A stretch of DNA of 64,000 nucleotides from Patiria pectinifera (GCA_029964075.1 CM057148.1:32481916-32545915), one strand, 5' to 3'; numbered from the stretch's first letter, positions 1 to 12,600 are shown. Made by a program: numbers and translations. The notes: generated from the sequence alone by a model not told the origin.

Positions 1-129
1 CTCCTGGTGCAGAAAAATACCCCTCTTACTTTGCTGTCGCCTGAGCCAAGAAACTATAAAAATTAACCAAGGGGATACATCTTAATTGAAAAAAATTTTG
101 AGTTCATTCTTGAATGTGAAGTAGGAAGA

Positions 130-1240
130 CTCCTTTCTCAGGTTGATTGGCAGTGAATTCCACAGGGAAGGGCCGGACTGGGAGAAAGATCAGTCTCCCC
201 ACGAACGATGCGAGTGGGGTACTCGAAGAAGATTTGTGTTGGAGGAACGAAGGCGTCGGTGTGGATCATGGCATTGTAGCAGCTGAGATAATCCAGGGTA
301 AATTGAAGCCAATTAGTGCAATGAATCATGTGTGCAAAAGACCATTCATGTAAGTCGGCAAAATGACGACCTATAGCATGTACATGTATATTGGCATTCG
401 CGTAAGTCATCACAAATTCTCGGGTCCCGAGAGTGCCGGTTTAGCCGGAGTTTACGTGTTGTTCTGAGACATCCATTCTTTGACATCTGACACACATTCT
501 GACACACATTGCTGGAGGGAATTGAGTGCTGAGACCAGGTTGTCGTTGGTTGGGGGAACGAGGTGAACAACTGAAAGTCATCAGTGTATGAATGGAAGTT
601 GATGCTATGCGAGCAGATGACAGATCCAAGTGGTTGTGTGTAAACTGAGAATAAGAGCGGTCCTCCTACAGACCTTTGGGGGCCGCCATGTGTTAGAGGT
701 GTTGGAGGGAACCTTATGCCATTGACGGAGATGCACTGATGGCGGTCACTAAGGTAGGAACTGAACCAGTTAAGCACCTGTGATGTGACGCCAAAAGACT
801 CCAGTCGCTCAATCAGGACAGAATGCTTAACGGTGTCGATGGCAGCTGACACATCAAGTAAGACACCCTACAGTGCAGTCACCCTACCATGGTCCATCTC
901 TCGCAAGATGTGATCTGTCAGACTCACTAAAACAGTCTCTACAATGTGGTTACTCCGATAGGCTGATTGGTGGTTATCGAGTAACTGGTTGTCATCAAGA
1001 TGGTTGGTGAAATGAGAGAACGTGGCACGTTCCACGACCTTTGAGAGGAAAGGTAGATTTGATATGGGCCTGTCCAGGTTTCTTGAGTACTGGACGTACA
1101 TCTGCTACCTGCAGAGAGGTAGGGCAACACCACACTTGAAGCTTGCATTGATGATGACAGTGATGGCAGGCACAATGGCACAATTTTTACATGCATTGCA
1201 TTACACAACACACGGGACCTACAGCCTTTAATACGTCCCA
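130..1240 (-). mobile_element. Degenerate LINE fragment, reverse transcriptase region (CR1/L2-like)
   Basis: On the minus strand, two frames together give a non-LTR reverse transcriptase. About 1101-868 reads RPISNLPFLSKVVERATFSH and then a QSAYRSNH stretch. About 852-560 reads DTVKHSVLIERLESFGVTSQ, NWFSSYLSDRHQCISVNG, and a YTDDFQLF segment where the family has YADDTQLF, so the catalytic first Asp is altered or shifted. The frame changes around 850-870 and again upstream of 1100, and the GVPQGS segment reads GGPQRS. What remains is the central RT domain; no endonuclease or 3' end was recognised. This is an old inactive copy. The clade call rests on motif resemblance only. Confidence 0.8.
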
Positions 1241-1246
1241 TCCGAA

Positions 1247-1397
1247 GGACAAAAGCAATAATGGTTAAGTGCCTTGCTTAAGGGCACAAGTGTCCACCCG
1301 GCGGGCTCGAACCCACGCCACTGTTGCCTCTGAAACACCAGAGCATGAGTCCGGTGCTCTTAACCGCTAGGCCATGACACTCCACCCCTAGGCCATG
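1247..1397 (-). repeat. tRNA-derived SINE
   Basis: Read on the minus strand, TGGCCTAGCGGTTAAGAGC matches a pol III box A. Some 45 bases on, GGGTTCGAGCCC matches box B. It is followed by the GGACACTTGTGCCCTTAAGC / AAGGCACTTAACC block common in SINEs of marine animals. It directly abuts the LINE remnant. The 20-bp string containing CTAGGCCATGACACTCCACC is duplicated in tandem at about 1368-1408. No acceptor-stem pairing like a functional tRNA is evident. Confidence 0.75.
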
Positions 1398-1399
1398 AC

Positions 1400-1930
1400 A
1401 CTCCACCTGATGTATAAAGAAAAAAGTGGCTTCAGGTTGTAACATTCTTTGCAGTCATCTCTATTCAATGTACACGTTGTGTTAGCCTAGGATGGACTCC
1501 TCCATTGTGTACCGTGACAGAGTCCAGGGTATGAACGTCTGCTGTTATAGCGGAGAAAAATTATAGCACTTTTTTTCACATTTTACCTGATGGAGGAAGC
1601 TGAAATTTTGTTTAAATATTCTTTGTGTTCGGAATTATGCAGATGCTGGGTTTAGTCCATGGGCAACGTGTTTACCGAAAATAAACCGCAGATCTTGCTT
1701 TTGTCGAAAACATCCTCAGTACGAACATGTCGTGTGAAGTATACACGTGCGCGTGCATGCACACTCCGCACGCAACCGGCTGCATAAATGGCATATAGGC
1801 ACTCCCGCATAAGTCTTCACACGGGGAGATTGTACTGAAACTGTTTTTGACGAAAGCGTGGATCTGCAGACTTGGCAGTTTTCTGGTTTTTCCATCCAGT
1901 ATTGGCTGGAGGGTATCATGCGCTGCCACC
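1400..1930. other. Intervening sequence, no recognisable feature
   Basis: No coding frame, terminal repeat or RNA gene was recognised between the SINE and the second LINE. The short open frames here have no recognisable motif. Confidence 0.5.
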
Positions 1931-1934
1931 TTGA

Positions 1935-3375
1935 GTGGATGGCATGATTTCAGCCTCTGTGGTCCAATATATCCACTGCTGTTAACAATACAATGGACAT
2001 GATGGAGGAGATGATTGGGACAGAGGGCTGCTTTGGGACACAGAGAATATGCCGCTCCCTCGCGTCTGATCGTAGCTGGCTGAATACCGGCAAGGACTGG
2101 AAGCTGTTCTACTGGTGTTGGTCATAGACATCTCGTGATAGTGCGGAGGCAGTTGTTGATAGGCATATCGACAAGTCGAGTGTGTGCACTGCGGCACCAT
2201 GTAGCAGCACAGTATTCAGCTGGTGCATACACCAGTGCTAGTGCTGTAGTTCGCAGGACTTTGGTGTTTGCGCCCCAGGATGTGCCAACTAGCCGTCGTA
2301 GGAGGGCAGTGCGGAATGACACTTAGGGACCGGTCAAACTTTACTCCTAGGGTAGGTGGGGGCATGGGTCGAAGGGCAGGCGGGTTCCATTGAGCTGGAT
2401 GTTCAGCTCTCGGGAAGCTTCCTTGTTGTTGAGGTGGATTGCTGCCGAAACAGTCTTTGTGCTGCTGAGCAGAAGTCTCCACTTCTTCAGGTAGGATGAC
2501 AGTGTAGCTACATCCCATTTGATATTGCTCTCTGCAGTCTCCCATCTCTTGCTGGACGATCGGATGGCAAGGCCGTTGGCATAGGCATGTTTACTCGAGA
2601 TGGTCTGGGGTATGTCATGTACATGTAGGTAGATGTTGAATAGCATCGACGCTAACACTGAGCCCTCTGGAACATCGTCCCTCAAATGCCACAAGCGACT
2701 TTGTTGTCCAATTTCGGTCCACAGAACGAAGCTCCTGTTGGAAATCAGCTCCATGATGAACCGGACCATGTGCTTGTCAAGAACAGTCCTCAGCAGCTTG
2801 TATGCCAGACCTCGGTGCCACACGGTATCGTAGGCGGTTGTGAGGTCAAGGAAAACTGCGCCCGACTTCGAGTTGGTCTGGAAATCATTTTCGATGTCCT
2901 GCGTCAAAAGGGTTACTTGGTCCACTGTTGACCTACCCCTCCTGAAACCTGCCTGCTCTGGTGGTAATTGAGGCTCGATAACAGGCTCCAGGCGGTTGCC
3001 GATCATGTGCTTCAAGATTTTATATGGAACGCACAGCAGGGATAACGGTCTGTAACTCTTGACGCCATCGGTTGGCTTGTTCGGCTTCGGGATGGCAATT
3101 ACCGTCGCTGTTCACCAGATCTTAGGGACTCTATGTCGCCGCATGCATAAGAAGCCATGCAAGTGTAGCTTTTCCAGAGTGCAGGATGAATTCAGGATGG
3201 ACGAGGTCTGGACCCGGAGCTTTACCCCCTTTTTGCTGGCGGATGGCGTGTCGGACTTCAGATGGTGTGAAGTCGGATGATAGGTTAGTGTCGGTGCTTT
3301 TCCTCGGCCAGTCAGTCGGTTTATTGTGCGCCAGGCCTTTCTGCTGGAGTGGGTAAAGTCCATGAATTCAACCAT
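1935..3375 (-). mobile_element. Degenerate LINE fragment, reverse transcriptase and C-terminal region (Jockey-like)
   Basis: Minus-strand frames spell successive parts of one non-LTR polymerase. About 3375-3290 gives SRKAWRTINRLTGRGKAPT, the region ahead of the RT. 3015-2350 gives EQAGFRRGRSTVDQV, VFLDLTTAYDTVWHRGLAYK, VPEGSVLASMLFNIYLH and LKKWRLLLSSTKTVSAAIHL. 2322-2122 gives LRRLVGTSWGANTKVLRTT and EYCAATWCRSAHTRL, the conserved C-terminal region. The catalytic box reads YANGLA where the family has YADDLA, so the enzyme is dead even where the frame is open. At least two frameshifts separate the blocks, one near 2350 and one near 3060. The clade is inferred from motif resemblance. Confidence 0.85.
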
Positions 3376-3829
3376 TTATATCCAACGGGCTTGGTGCTTT
3401 TGGTCCAGATGGTCCATCAAGATATGTTCAGTACTTACATAACAGTTTATCCAAGAACGTCAAGTGGCATAGGATCTGTCATTCCAAAGAAATTCATGGG
3501 GAAAAATAGGAGCCCACATCAACACAAACGTCAGAAATTTTGAAAATTCAGAGATGTGAACAGGGCATGGCTATGCACGTTTACAGGTCTAGGTCGTTAA
3601 TTGTTTGAAAAGCCATGTCTGGCATTCAACTTGGGCCCTACTTTCACCAGACAATATCCAAATGTTAAAAAGGCGATAAGTTGGGCTCAAGTTACTCGGG
3701 CTAAAAGATAAGCCAATGTAAAAATTCCTGGATGTCTGTGCCCACCTACAATGACTGATAAAAGGTGGAACTGAATTAAAAACATAAAAATAAATCATAT
3801 TAGCCTATTAAAAGAGAAAACAAAGTTTG

Positions 3830-3906
3830 GCATAGAGTGGATTTGATCCTGGGACCTTCAGCATGGTAGTCAAGCGTTTAACCAATCCAGCTACCAAAGC
3901 GCTCTG
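3830..3906 (-). repeat. tRNA-like SINE fragment
   Basis: On the minus strand TAGCTGGATTGGTTAAACGC resembles a pol III box A region, and CCCAGGATCAAATCC, about 35 bases on, resembles box B. The pairing needed for a real tRNA is not obvious, so this is a degraded tRNA-derived SINE head rather than a tRNA gene. Confidence 0.5.
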
Positions 3907-4114
3907 GTAGTTATAAATATTGTATACATTCGTAACATTTTTGCAATACTGCAATGATAGCAGATTAAAATCACATTATGGCTGCCGTAATGATAGCCAA
4001 TACGTATAATATATTATCTGAATTAAGGTCAGTTAATTATTCTTTGCAAAAATGTTGAACTTGAAAAGACTTGAATCTGGGACTGAGAAACTTTTCCAAT
4101 TTTGTTAGAAAATA

Positions 4115-4175
4115 GATAGTGGATATTTTGCCGTCACCGGCAATATACCTCCTCACCCTATTTTGCCGTCAGTGG
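4115..4175. repeat. Terminal fragment of the AGTGGATATTTTGCCG element family
   Basis: AGTGGATATTTTGCCG at about 4117, followed by TCACCGGCAA, matches in order the outer end of the element at 25453-26020, read from its right side. A second ATTTTGCCGTCAGTGGG lies some 45 bases further on. No matching opposite end was found nearby, so I call it a fragment. Confidence 0.5.
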
Positions 4176-4648
4176 GCTGTGATTGGCGGTTTTCATGGGA
4201 AAGTTACATTTATTCATGAGGAAAGAAAATGAGGTCATGCTATTGTTGTTACTTAGGGACAATCATATAGGGACCAGGGCAGAAATCAGTCTCGATAATC
4301 ACAGTTAGAGACGTAAATTCTCAAAAATCCCTTGGAAATGTTATAATAAAGCAGAATACTTGAATTATTTGTTGTTGGTCTTTTTTAGGAAAACGTGCTG
4401 TCAGAAAACTTATCCAGTAACACATCGAGTATACAGTGTTTATACATTAGTGAAGGGCAAAACCTAATATTGAATTTGCATCACCCCGACGCAAATTCCA
4501 TCTTATGAATAGTTATCCAGAGTTTTCACTGTTTTCTCAAAAGAGTGCTATCCAACTTAAAAGCTTGTTCCTTCTTAAAATTGTAGAGTTAAATATGTTT
4601 CCCACTGATGTATATGTGTGCTGTTTTTATTTCATTTTACCTGTGCAG

Positions 4649-4694
4649 CTGCAATTCCTTGTAGTCATTCATTGGAAGTTGGCTGTGAATCATC
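4649..4694 (+). other. ETFRF1: Probable 5' UTR end of ETFRF1, after a UTR intron
   Basis: A strong acceptor (T-rich tract, then CCTGTGCAG ending at 4648) precedes the start codon by 46 bases. TGA lies in frame just upstream of the ATG (TGA ATC ATC ATG), so the coding start is closed off. The upstream donor and first UTR exon were not located. Confidence 0.5.
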
Positions 4695-5706
4695 ATGTGC
4701 AACAATACACGGCATATAGTGAAAACATTGTATAAAAATGTAAGTACATATGTTTACTCAAACCTAACCATTCCACATCCTCCAAAATTCACCAGGATGC
4801 AGTTTTTTTAAGTGTTTGGCAGGACTGAGGAAGACTTACATGTAGCCATTACTTGACATGAGCGAGTCTTGGTGCCTCTTAACCAGTTTGCGCCCGGATT
4901 ATTTCGACATTGACCAGACCCCTGATATTTCCGGCCTCGCTCGCTGGGAGCGGGTCGCTGACAGATATTTCCGGCCTCGCTCGTTGGGTGTTTATCCGTC
5001 ATCCGTTCGGAATACCGCAAAACCTTTGCATGTATACTTGTCATCAAACGTGAAGTGGTTAGAGTTGAATACTTGTTATTCCTAAACTTTAGATTTACCC
5101 CCAATTTAAGAAAATCATGCAAGAAGTCAGAAGCAAAAAAATCGCTGTTATGTCAATGACGGCCATGCATAGAATGCATCACATTAGTTAGATGACCATG
5201 TTTATTTGTATGAAGAGAATATTTGATAGATTTAGGCTACAGAAAACATGCTCATGATTTATTTACATGTATGGTTGTCAAGATTTTAGAGTTTGTTATG
5301 GGAACCATGGACACAATTTGGTATGGGACCAAACTGACCTGCAATAAACATCAAGACAAGTCACCAAATTTCATGTAAAAAGTCATGTTATTCATATATA
5401 AATGCCTGCCAGTATCTTGAGTCATTCAATGTTTGTGTCTATCTGATGCAGGGTTTCTCCTTGCATTTATTCTCTGCTTATTTCTGATTCCAACAGCTTA
5501 TCTTCCTTGGTCGTGATTATCCTAAAGGAGAGCAATACTTCAGAGACCGGTGTCATGCTGCCTTCATGAGAAACAAAGATGTTACAGACCCAAAGAAAAT
5601 ACAGGAACTGATTGCAAGAGGAGAATATGTCATCAAGGAACTTGAAGCACTTTACATGCTCAGGAAGTATCGGGCATTAAAGAAGAGATATTACCAGGAT
5701 AGGTAG
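4695..5706 (+). CDS. ETFRF1: Electron transfer flavoprotein regulatory factor 1 (LYR-motif protein 5), two coding exons
   Basis: Exon 1 is 4695-4739 (15 codons, [15 protein letters not shown]) and exon 2 is 5497-5706 (69 residues, then TAG). The donor is AAT|GTAAGT, the acceptor is CCAACAG|CTT, and the intron is phase 0 and 757 bp. The 84-aa product follows the family end to end: the LYK form of the LYR signature sits at the junction, then [33 protein letters not shown] and [20 protein letters not shown], ending RYYQDR. Known vertebrate proteins are about 90 aa, with the same N-terminal spacing and a similar arginine/tyrosine tail. The family is a mitochondrial matrix LYR/complex1 fold that binds electron transfer flavoprotein and promotes loss of its FAD, restraining fatty-acid oxidation. 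The start is fixed by the matching 15-residue first exon and an upstream in-frame stop. The intron carries a MITE copy (4879-5015). The gene converges with LRRC27. Only the function is taken from the family. Confidence 0.93.
4879..5015 (+). mobile_element. MITE copy 1 of the TTAACCAGTTCGC family, in the ETFRF1 intron
   Basis: It begins TTAACCAGTTTGCGCCCGG and carries two copies of ATTTCCGGCCTCGCTCG about 45 bases apart. It ends near a GTCATCCGTTCGG segment. The order matches the copy at 56795-56960 (TTAACCAGTTCGCACC, then ATTTCTGGCCTCGCTTTG, then GTCATCTGATGCGAACTGG). The internal duplication is peculiar to this copy and the right end is eroded. Confidence 0.65.
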
Positions 5707-7540
5707 CTGATAGTAAGAGTGTCACGGGTAGACATTGTAAACATGATGATCGAGGTCTGTGAACTGAACGTGTCATGATGCTGGTTGATTCATGGCACTA
5801 CATGTAACTAGGATTGGAGGAAGGCTCTGATCTTGTTCCTAGAATCATCTCTACAGTCAGCTAGTGCTTGGCAGTACTGGCTCATTGACCCAAGATACCT
5901 GTATCGCACAAACCCTTTAGTGTGCATTCTTATTGTTAGGCAAGAAAACCAGGTTATCACTGGGTTGCATGATGTTTGAAAAGATGTTGGTATCAAACGT
6001 TTAATTGTAATGTTTAATTTCCCACATATGGTGCTGCAGTGACAGGGTGGCTGCATTTCATGCGCTATCAAATTAAGACTGCCTGAAATGCTTCAAATTG
6101 TTGCATGCAGAATGTCTGTGAACAATGGGCATGTGTGTTTGGGACATGAGTGACTCATTGTCTTAATCATGTCTAAAACGTAAACTCTTATTGTTCGTGC
6201 ATCAGACATTTGTTAGAAACAAATGTGTCTCAGGCATTCTTGGTTTTGAGTGATAAATCCAAATTTCGGACAACTGTCGCAGATGTTAACAAATACTGAC
6301 TACTTCATGTGGAAGTACAACTAGCCATATTTATTCCATTGTTCGCTCAGGCAGGCGGAGATGGGTAACGACAAATTTTGCATACGACCTTTCACATCCG
6401 GCATTTTCGTTTGTAGGTGTCCTTGTTGGTTCACGTTCCTTTTCACATTATTAAACAAAATTGTATATTCTAAAAGACATTTTAGTCTCCAATTTAGGTT
6501 TCAGTTTTCACTCAATGACCGCCACAAAGTTATTCCATAAATTTTTATCTTTGTACGAGTTCACCAAGTTCCATAGTCCACATGTATTTTAGATTTCGGA
6601 GATGAGAAGTCAATTTTTGGCATGATATTTCTCTTTCACGTCATTTGATTTTTTTTAATTTTTATAAATTGAGATTGGTGCAGATGGGTATATTTCAAAT
6701 ACTTAGGGGATTAATGTAAAACACTCATTAAACTGTTAGATTTAACTCCGTAGTTCAGGGGCTGCTGTTGAACCTAATGAGCAATTTGATTAGTGAATAA
6801 GTTGTTTAACAGTAAGACTTCAGTGTGAGCAGGATGCTCATACATGTACATAGGCAATGCTCACTACAATGCTGCCACCAGTTAGCAGTCTTCCTATAAA
6901 TTTGGAACTCTTGATTGTTTGTCAAGTTTGATCCAGCCTTTAGCTACATGTAGTTTTTTTTCCATTCAATTTCTCCTTTTAACCATTTTTCAAGGGTCAG
7001 AGAATCAGGGAATGACATTTAATATTGGATTTTGCTCTTCAACAACATACTTTTATGTCATTTACTTACTTCCAGAAGGCCTCTGTAATGTATTCCTAAT
7101 GTTTTGGGTATCAATACATCTTCAATGGATTTTACTTGTATCTTTCTTTGATTTTACTTTCTGTCCAAATTAGAAAATGTAATTCAATGGATGGGATGTC
7201 AGCATGGTTTCTGCTGAAAGGTCTTTAGAAGTAGTCACCCCCAATGTCCATTGCCTGTATAGACCATTTGCACTGCAGCCATGTCGGAGGTGTGTGCTTT
7301 TGTTCAACAGGGAGACACATGACTAGACCTCTTTGCATTCAGTGTGAATGAATTGACATAACATCATAACCTCCAAGATGGCTGCTGGTGCAACTGCAAT
7401 ACTCAAGTTGATTGTTAGATTTTGTAATGAAGTGTTACATGAGAAAAAAAAAGAGTTGTCTATTTCCACAGCTTTATGTACACAAAATAAACAGTTGAAA
7501 AGTCTAATCATTTCAAATCAATGTGCATGTGGATTGTCTT
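5707..7540. other. ETFRF1 3' flank, no further gene seen
   Basis: This is AT-rich sequence with no coding block, no AATAAA close to the stop, and no recognisable terminal repeats. The 3' end of ETFRF1 cannot be placed from the sequence alone. Confidence 0.4.
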
Positions 7541-7578
7541 CTCCCCCCCCCCCCCCAGGTTTTGGGGGGGTGGGGGGC
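7541..7578. repeat. Facing C-run and G-run
   Basis: A run of about 14 C is followed by AGGTTTT and then interrupted runs of G. The two could pair as a GC stem. Runs of this kind are prone to length errors. Confidence 0.6.
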
Positions 7579-7774
7579 TAAAAAAAGTTCCACTCTGTAA
7601 TCAGGTTATTCAGCAGTGAGATATGTTCGTTTTGAATTAAAGGATTGTGGTACATTCTTGAGCACTAGCCCAATACTGATTGAAAACATTGAAATTACTG
7701 ATATTTAAAGATTATTTTTTATAAACTTTCATCTTTTAATCGCTTTTCGATACTGAATATCCAATGCTTTCTGA

Positions 7775-7931
7775 GACCTGAACGGATGACAAGAACATGC
7801 AAGGAGTGAGGCCGTAAATATGAGTGTGCTGAGGGTGATGGCTTCAACCCACCTGGTATGAGGTCCAGTGAAAAGTAATCCTGTGCCTCGTTCCGTTCTT
7901 GTTAAAATAATCCCGGTGCGCACTGGTTAAG
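7775..7931 (-). mobile_element. MITE copy 2 of the TTAACCAGTTCGC family
   Basis: On the minus strand it reads TTAACCAGTGCGCACCGGGA, then ACAAGAACGGAACGAGGC, GATTACTTTTCACTGGACC, GAAGCCATCACCCTC, AGCACACTCATATTTACGGC and a terminal GTCATCCGTTCAGG. It aligns block by block with the plus-strand copy at 56795-56960. The length is about 157 bp and there is no coding capacity. Confidence 0.7.
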
Positions 7932-9317
7932 ATGTCATCCAATGATTAGACAAGCAACTATGCTCCTGCATAAGTCTAAAGCAGTACACACACTGTAACA
8001 CACATTAAGTAAACTTGCACTTCTTGGAAACTATAATCAGGTTTTTTTAGCTGTTCATTTATTCATTTTTTTCCGCATTTAAAATCTCCGAGACTGCAAT
8101 GTACAGCGATGTATCATTGGAATATGTCACAATGTTAGATTCACTTGTGCCTGCGTTGCTATTCAGAACCGACACACTGCCAATCATCATGACTAGTAAC
8201 ACACATTCTTGTATTGTATTTACACCATAAACATGTTACAAACTTTCCACGTTCTTCAAATACACTGTATGAACTCATTTAGCAAAGTAATAAATGTACT
8301 CTAACGATAACAAAATGCAAATCCTGCATGGTCAACATTTGACCAACTATTTACAGTAGTAGTATGATCAATTCTGAAACTGTATTGAAAGCGATTCTTC
8401 TGGTGGGACTTTGGTGAAAGTTCGTGACAAAATTCACATCAAAAGGAATGGCCAGAGAATTAATATCCCTGTCAACCCTTTGGTGCACAGATTATTTGGA
8501 TTAGATGAACGATTTAATGTTTCTTCAGCAGTCGCTAATGACCGCCCTGTGCTGCACAGGATTAAGCTTAGTACTTGTACAACTATTACAAGCAGTCACA
8601 GAAGAGTGCAATACTGTCAGAGTAGTTTGATAGGTGCTCTGTTTGGTCCCAATAGGAATATGTCCACACTGTAAAACCTATGCAGTACACTGCATCATCA
8701 TCACCAAGGCAAATGAACATGTCACCATTCAGCGAGGCATTTCTTTTTTTCAAGTGTTGAAGCCTTGGCAGCTGAAATAACATTTTTGTTGAAAATCAAG
8801 GCATTGCTCAGTTGTTGAAGCTTGCACCAGTGGCCTGATATAGACCATTCCAAGCACGCCATTACTGCACTTGTACGGAGGCCCCTTCAATGGCAAAAGC
8901 ATTGTGCCAGCTCTGTGCAAAGCAACTGCCCAATGACAGATTATCTGAATAACAGCTGGCACAGTGCTTTCACTTTGAAGGTGGCCATTGAGAGTGTATA
9001 GTGATAGCACCTCAGAATAGTACCCGAGTTTCGCTGCCTATTCTGGTTCAAGTGCATAGCTTAAGTGTGTGTTGACATCAGTGCACTAACCAGCATGTGA
9101 ACCTGAACAAAGACATTTGACATCACACTAAGGTATTCTATGGTCAAAAGAGTGTCAACACCACATTGTGGTTAAAGATGTTTTGTCTGTCCCTTTTTAA
9201 ACAATTAGGGCAAATCTATATTTGAGTAATTTGACGCAAAAGCAGACATGTCATTCCGTAACGGACGTCATTGTTATTCCTAATCCGTAAACGAAAAGAA
9301 CTTAATAAAAAACTAAA
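7932..9317. other. Intergenic region between the converging genes
   Basis: A plus-strand frame is open at 8411-8674, but it begins at GTG, has no recognised motif and no coding context. I treat it as chance. No repeats with clear termini were seen. Confidence 0.4.
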
Positions 9318-9349
9318 AGTGGAAATAAAAAAGAAGTTTTATTTCCACT
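9318..9349. promoter_or_regulatory. Perfect 13-bp hairpin with AATAAA on both strands
   Basis: AGTGGAAATAAAA (9318-9330) and its exact complement TTTTATTTCCACT (9337-9349) flank a 6-base loop. Each strand therefore reads AATAAA. On the minus strand the hexamer lies about 345 bases past the LRRC27 stop, a usual poly(A) distance. On the plus strand it could serve transcripts arriving from ETFRF1. Its use is inferred. Confidence 0.45.
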
Positions 9350-9686
9350 ATCATCTTTTGAAAAACTTAGAATGATGAGGTCTGTTACAGAATGACAAAA
9401 TGTGTGCTTTTGCGTGGAATTGCCCATGTACACAAAAGCAACCCAAAGAAAAGCCTCCATCGCAGGCGCGGTTCTAGAACCTAAATTTTAGGGGGGCTAG
9501 CAGGGCGGATCCAAAAATTTTTGCAGGGAGGCATGCTGAAATGTAGACCTTTTTTTCACACGATAAAACAGACCTATATTCCAGTAAAATCCACAATAAA
9601 TAAACATACTAATTCACAATACTAACAGTTAAAAATCATAAACTGATATGAACAATCTTCTGATAGATTGATGCAGTGAGCTGCAA

Positions 9687-12600
9687 TCAAGGAATAGGTG
9701 AAGCGTCACCAGTGAAGGCACGGAATCTATACTCCAATTCCAAACGTCTATGGTTGATCTCCCGCTGAAGGTCACTAGCCTGGAACAAACCAGCGACGAT
9801 CAATGCATCAAAACACACAAATCAAACCAAACATGACAAGTGTATATGATGACACATTTCAGAAAGGTTCATGTTATAGACCTAAAACCCACGACATGAA
9901 GTTAGATAATGAACATCTCAATCTAATCTGAATAAATAATTGGTCCCAATTTTAGTGTGTGGATGCAATAAAAAAGAGATGCCTTAAAAGTAATAATGCA
10001 TGTGGACCCCTGATAGTCTGTACACACATTGTAAAATTTAAAATCAATTTGTACTCTGTAAGACATGCGTGCATGGGGAAGTGGCTGATAGTGTAGCCTT
10101 GTATACACGAAACTGCATGGTGAACCTAGTGGGCATAAAGACTCTTCGTGGGTTATGTTTTATCCCCTTCACAGCACAAACACTTCTTGTCAAAGCCCGG
10201 GGATTATCCACATACATATGCCATGAAAGCTGTGCATTCATCCTTTCAAACCATACTGCTATATGAACAGAATCAAGTTCCCAAATACCAAACACTTTGC
10301 AACTTGACACTGCAACTTGACCATAATAGCAGTACGCTCATTCCAACATTAAATACTAGTGCCACAGTATCATAGTGCAGTGCAGACAAACAAATTGAGG
10401 TATTAAAAGATTGGCATTGATTTTGTATGTTGGTGATAGTAATAAGCATATCTGAGACCAACACCACAATGTGAAAGGTTAATACATGTAATGACTGCAC
10501 ACTCAAATCCGTTAGTTCCACCTATATATATTCACAACATAAAACTATTATTCAAAAAGTGCATCGACTTGTGCCACTGAAGCAGAGCATTGCAAAAAAC
10601 TTACTATGTACACAATATGATGTCAAAAAGATGAAAGCTCAAAAGAGCTTCAGTTGGGAAAATTGAGCAGGCTTGGGAAGCTATGAGAAAAGAAAGACTT
10701 GAGCTTCAATAACATTCTCATATCCTAGTCACAATGACCAAGGAATGGTTGAGAGGGTCAAGTGAGGATACTACATCATGTAACAATGTATCTGACACAA
10801 TGTATGCCACGGATAGCTAGCCACATTATGCACACACAAGAGCATACAATGTGTGCTGTTGGTAATAATGAATGAACTGCCCTCATCATTTGCGTACCAA
10901 CAACATATAAAAGCATAATACACACACATACAGGTATTACAAAATGCTTAGATGACTCAATGATATTTGTATCAATTTGTGTATATTTCTTGAGACAAAT
11001 CAGTGAATAATTCAAACTATAAAACTATGTCATCTGCCAAGTTTCATCAAGTTAACTTGTGCAAGTCCCGTTTAAAATGCCTATGCAACCCTTAAAGCTC
11101 ACTTAATTTGGTTGAACCTGTCATAGGTAGAGACAGAATCCAACACACATGAACACTCATCTCTCAACACTTATCTCCAATCGGAATTGTTTGGCACATT
11201 TATTCCTTACAGAGTGATGACCACACATTTGGGTAAATAATACATTTCAAGATAGACACTCTTCAAATAATTAGAAGCTAAATTTATGAAATGGAATTAT
11301 TCCAAATTAGCCCAAGTACTGCAAAACAGCAAGATGTGGTCTGACATATAGCTCACAAGTTGCGATGAGTTTCATTCAATAGACCCCTGAACGTAAACCC
11401 AAAGACCTACCATCTTAAGATCATTCTGGGCAGCTTCCATTGCCTCACGGGGGTTTCCACGAGGTTGTTGTTTCCTCTCTTGCACCTTCAGATTATGACG
11501 TTTGATTCGATCCATTAGCTGCCGATCTCTCTCCGCTCTGGAATGACATTGAATCAGACTTTTGGATGTATGGTGTCACTCTTTGGTTTAGAGTGTAATT
11601 TCAACACATCTGGAAATCGATTATAGTACTGATATCAGTGTCCAGGCTGTTTTCTACCATGTGATGACTACCATGTGATGACTATTTGGTAAGTAGTGTT
11701 TACTATAGTGGGTCTTTCCAAGACTGCCAATGACAACTGATCAGTTTGCTTGCTAAGACTGACTCCCTTACCTGGCCTTGTCTAGTTTTTGTGCAGCTTC
11801 AGGGTCGTTTCTCTGCTTCATGGCCTCGTGTTTATTCTTGACCTCTTGCTGTAAGTCAACAACAGAAAAACTCGGGTAATAATTTACATAAGCAAATGAA
11901 CTATTAACACAATGATGTCATTTGCTTATGGTTGTCTTGTCTAATTCTCTATTTAAAATGACTGAAGGCTTTATACTCCGTGAGAAAGTGAATGCGTGGA
12001 TTTGTGACGTAGTGACGCAAGTCAAAAGTTGCCATTTCAACTCTGGCGATTCTTACAGCAACCTTTATCATTGCATTTTGTTCACATAGTATGAATCAGC
12101 CTTCAGATTGTTAATGCATGTTAAGACAATACCTTGATCCTTTCTTCTTTGTTTAGGATCTTCATGTAGTTAGGGTCTGTATCATACGGCGTCTTCAATG
12201 GGTCAGTAAAATCTGAAAATCAATCAACATGAATTACTCACAATTTAAAACTATCATTGCCATTGTCATATAAAACTCTACACGCTCCACACTACTAACG
12301 CAACAGTTTAATACTGGCAGCTGTTTTGAAAACATCTTTCACCAGTATCACAATAGTGGATCCAAGGGGATCCCCCAACCTAGTGTCCAATGTTAATTAT
12401 CTGTATGTTGACAATATACAAAATCTTTCAATATTCCTCCATTTTTCAAGTTCTCTGAATAATGTCATCAGTTGATTTGCAGACCTCATTCACTGCTTCA
12501 GGCCTTTGTTCTTTGTATGCATTGACTGCACTGCATTATCCCGGCCTCTCCCCTTTTGAAACAAATCCTGGATCTGACACTCTATTACATTACAATGTGC

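Noticed and set aside
8411..8674. 87-codon plus-strand open frame between the two genes
   Set aside because: It starts at GTG, not ATG, with no splice or domain support. Likely chance.
11375..11411. LRRC27 ending by read-through of exon 11 to TGA near 11374
   Set aside because: A GTAGGT donor follows ATG at 11411, and a phase-matched last exon (9779-9687, ASDLQREINHRRLELEYRFR) continues the family's C-terminal helix, so splicing is the better model.
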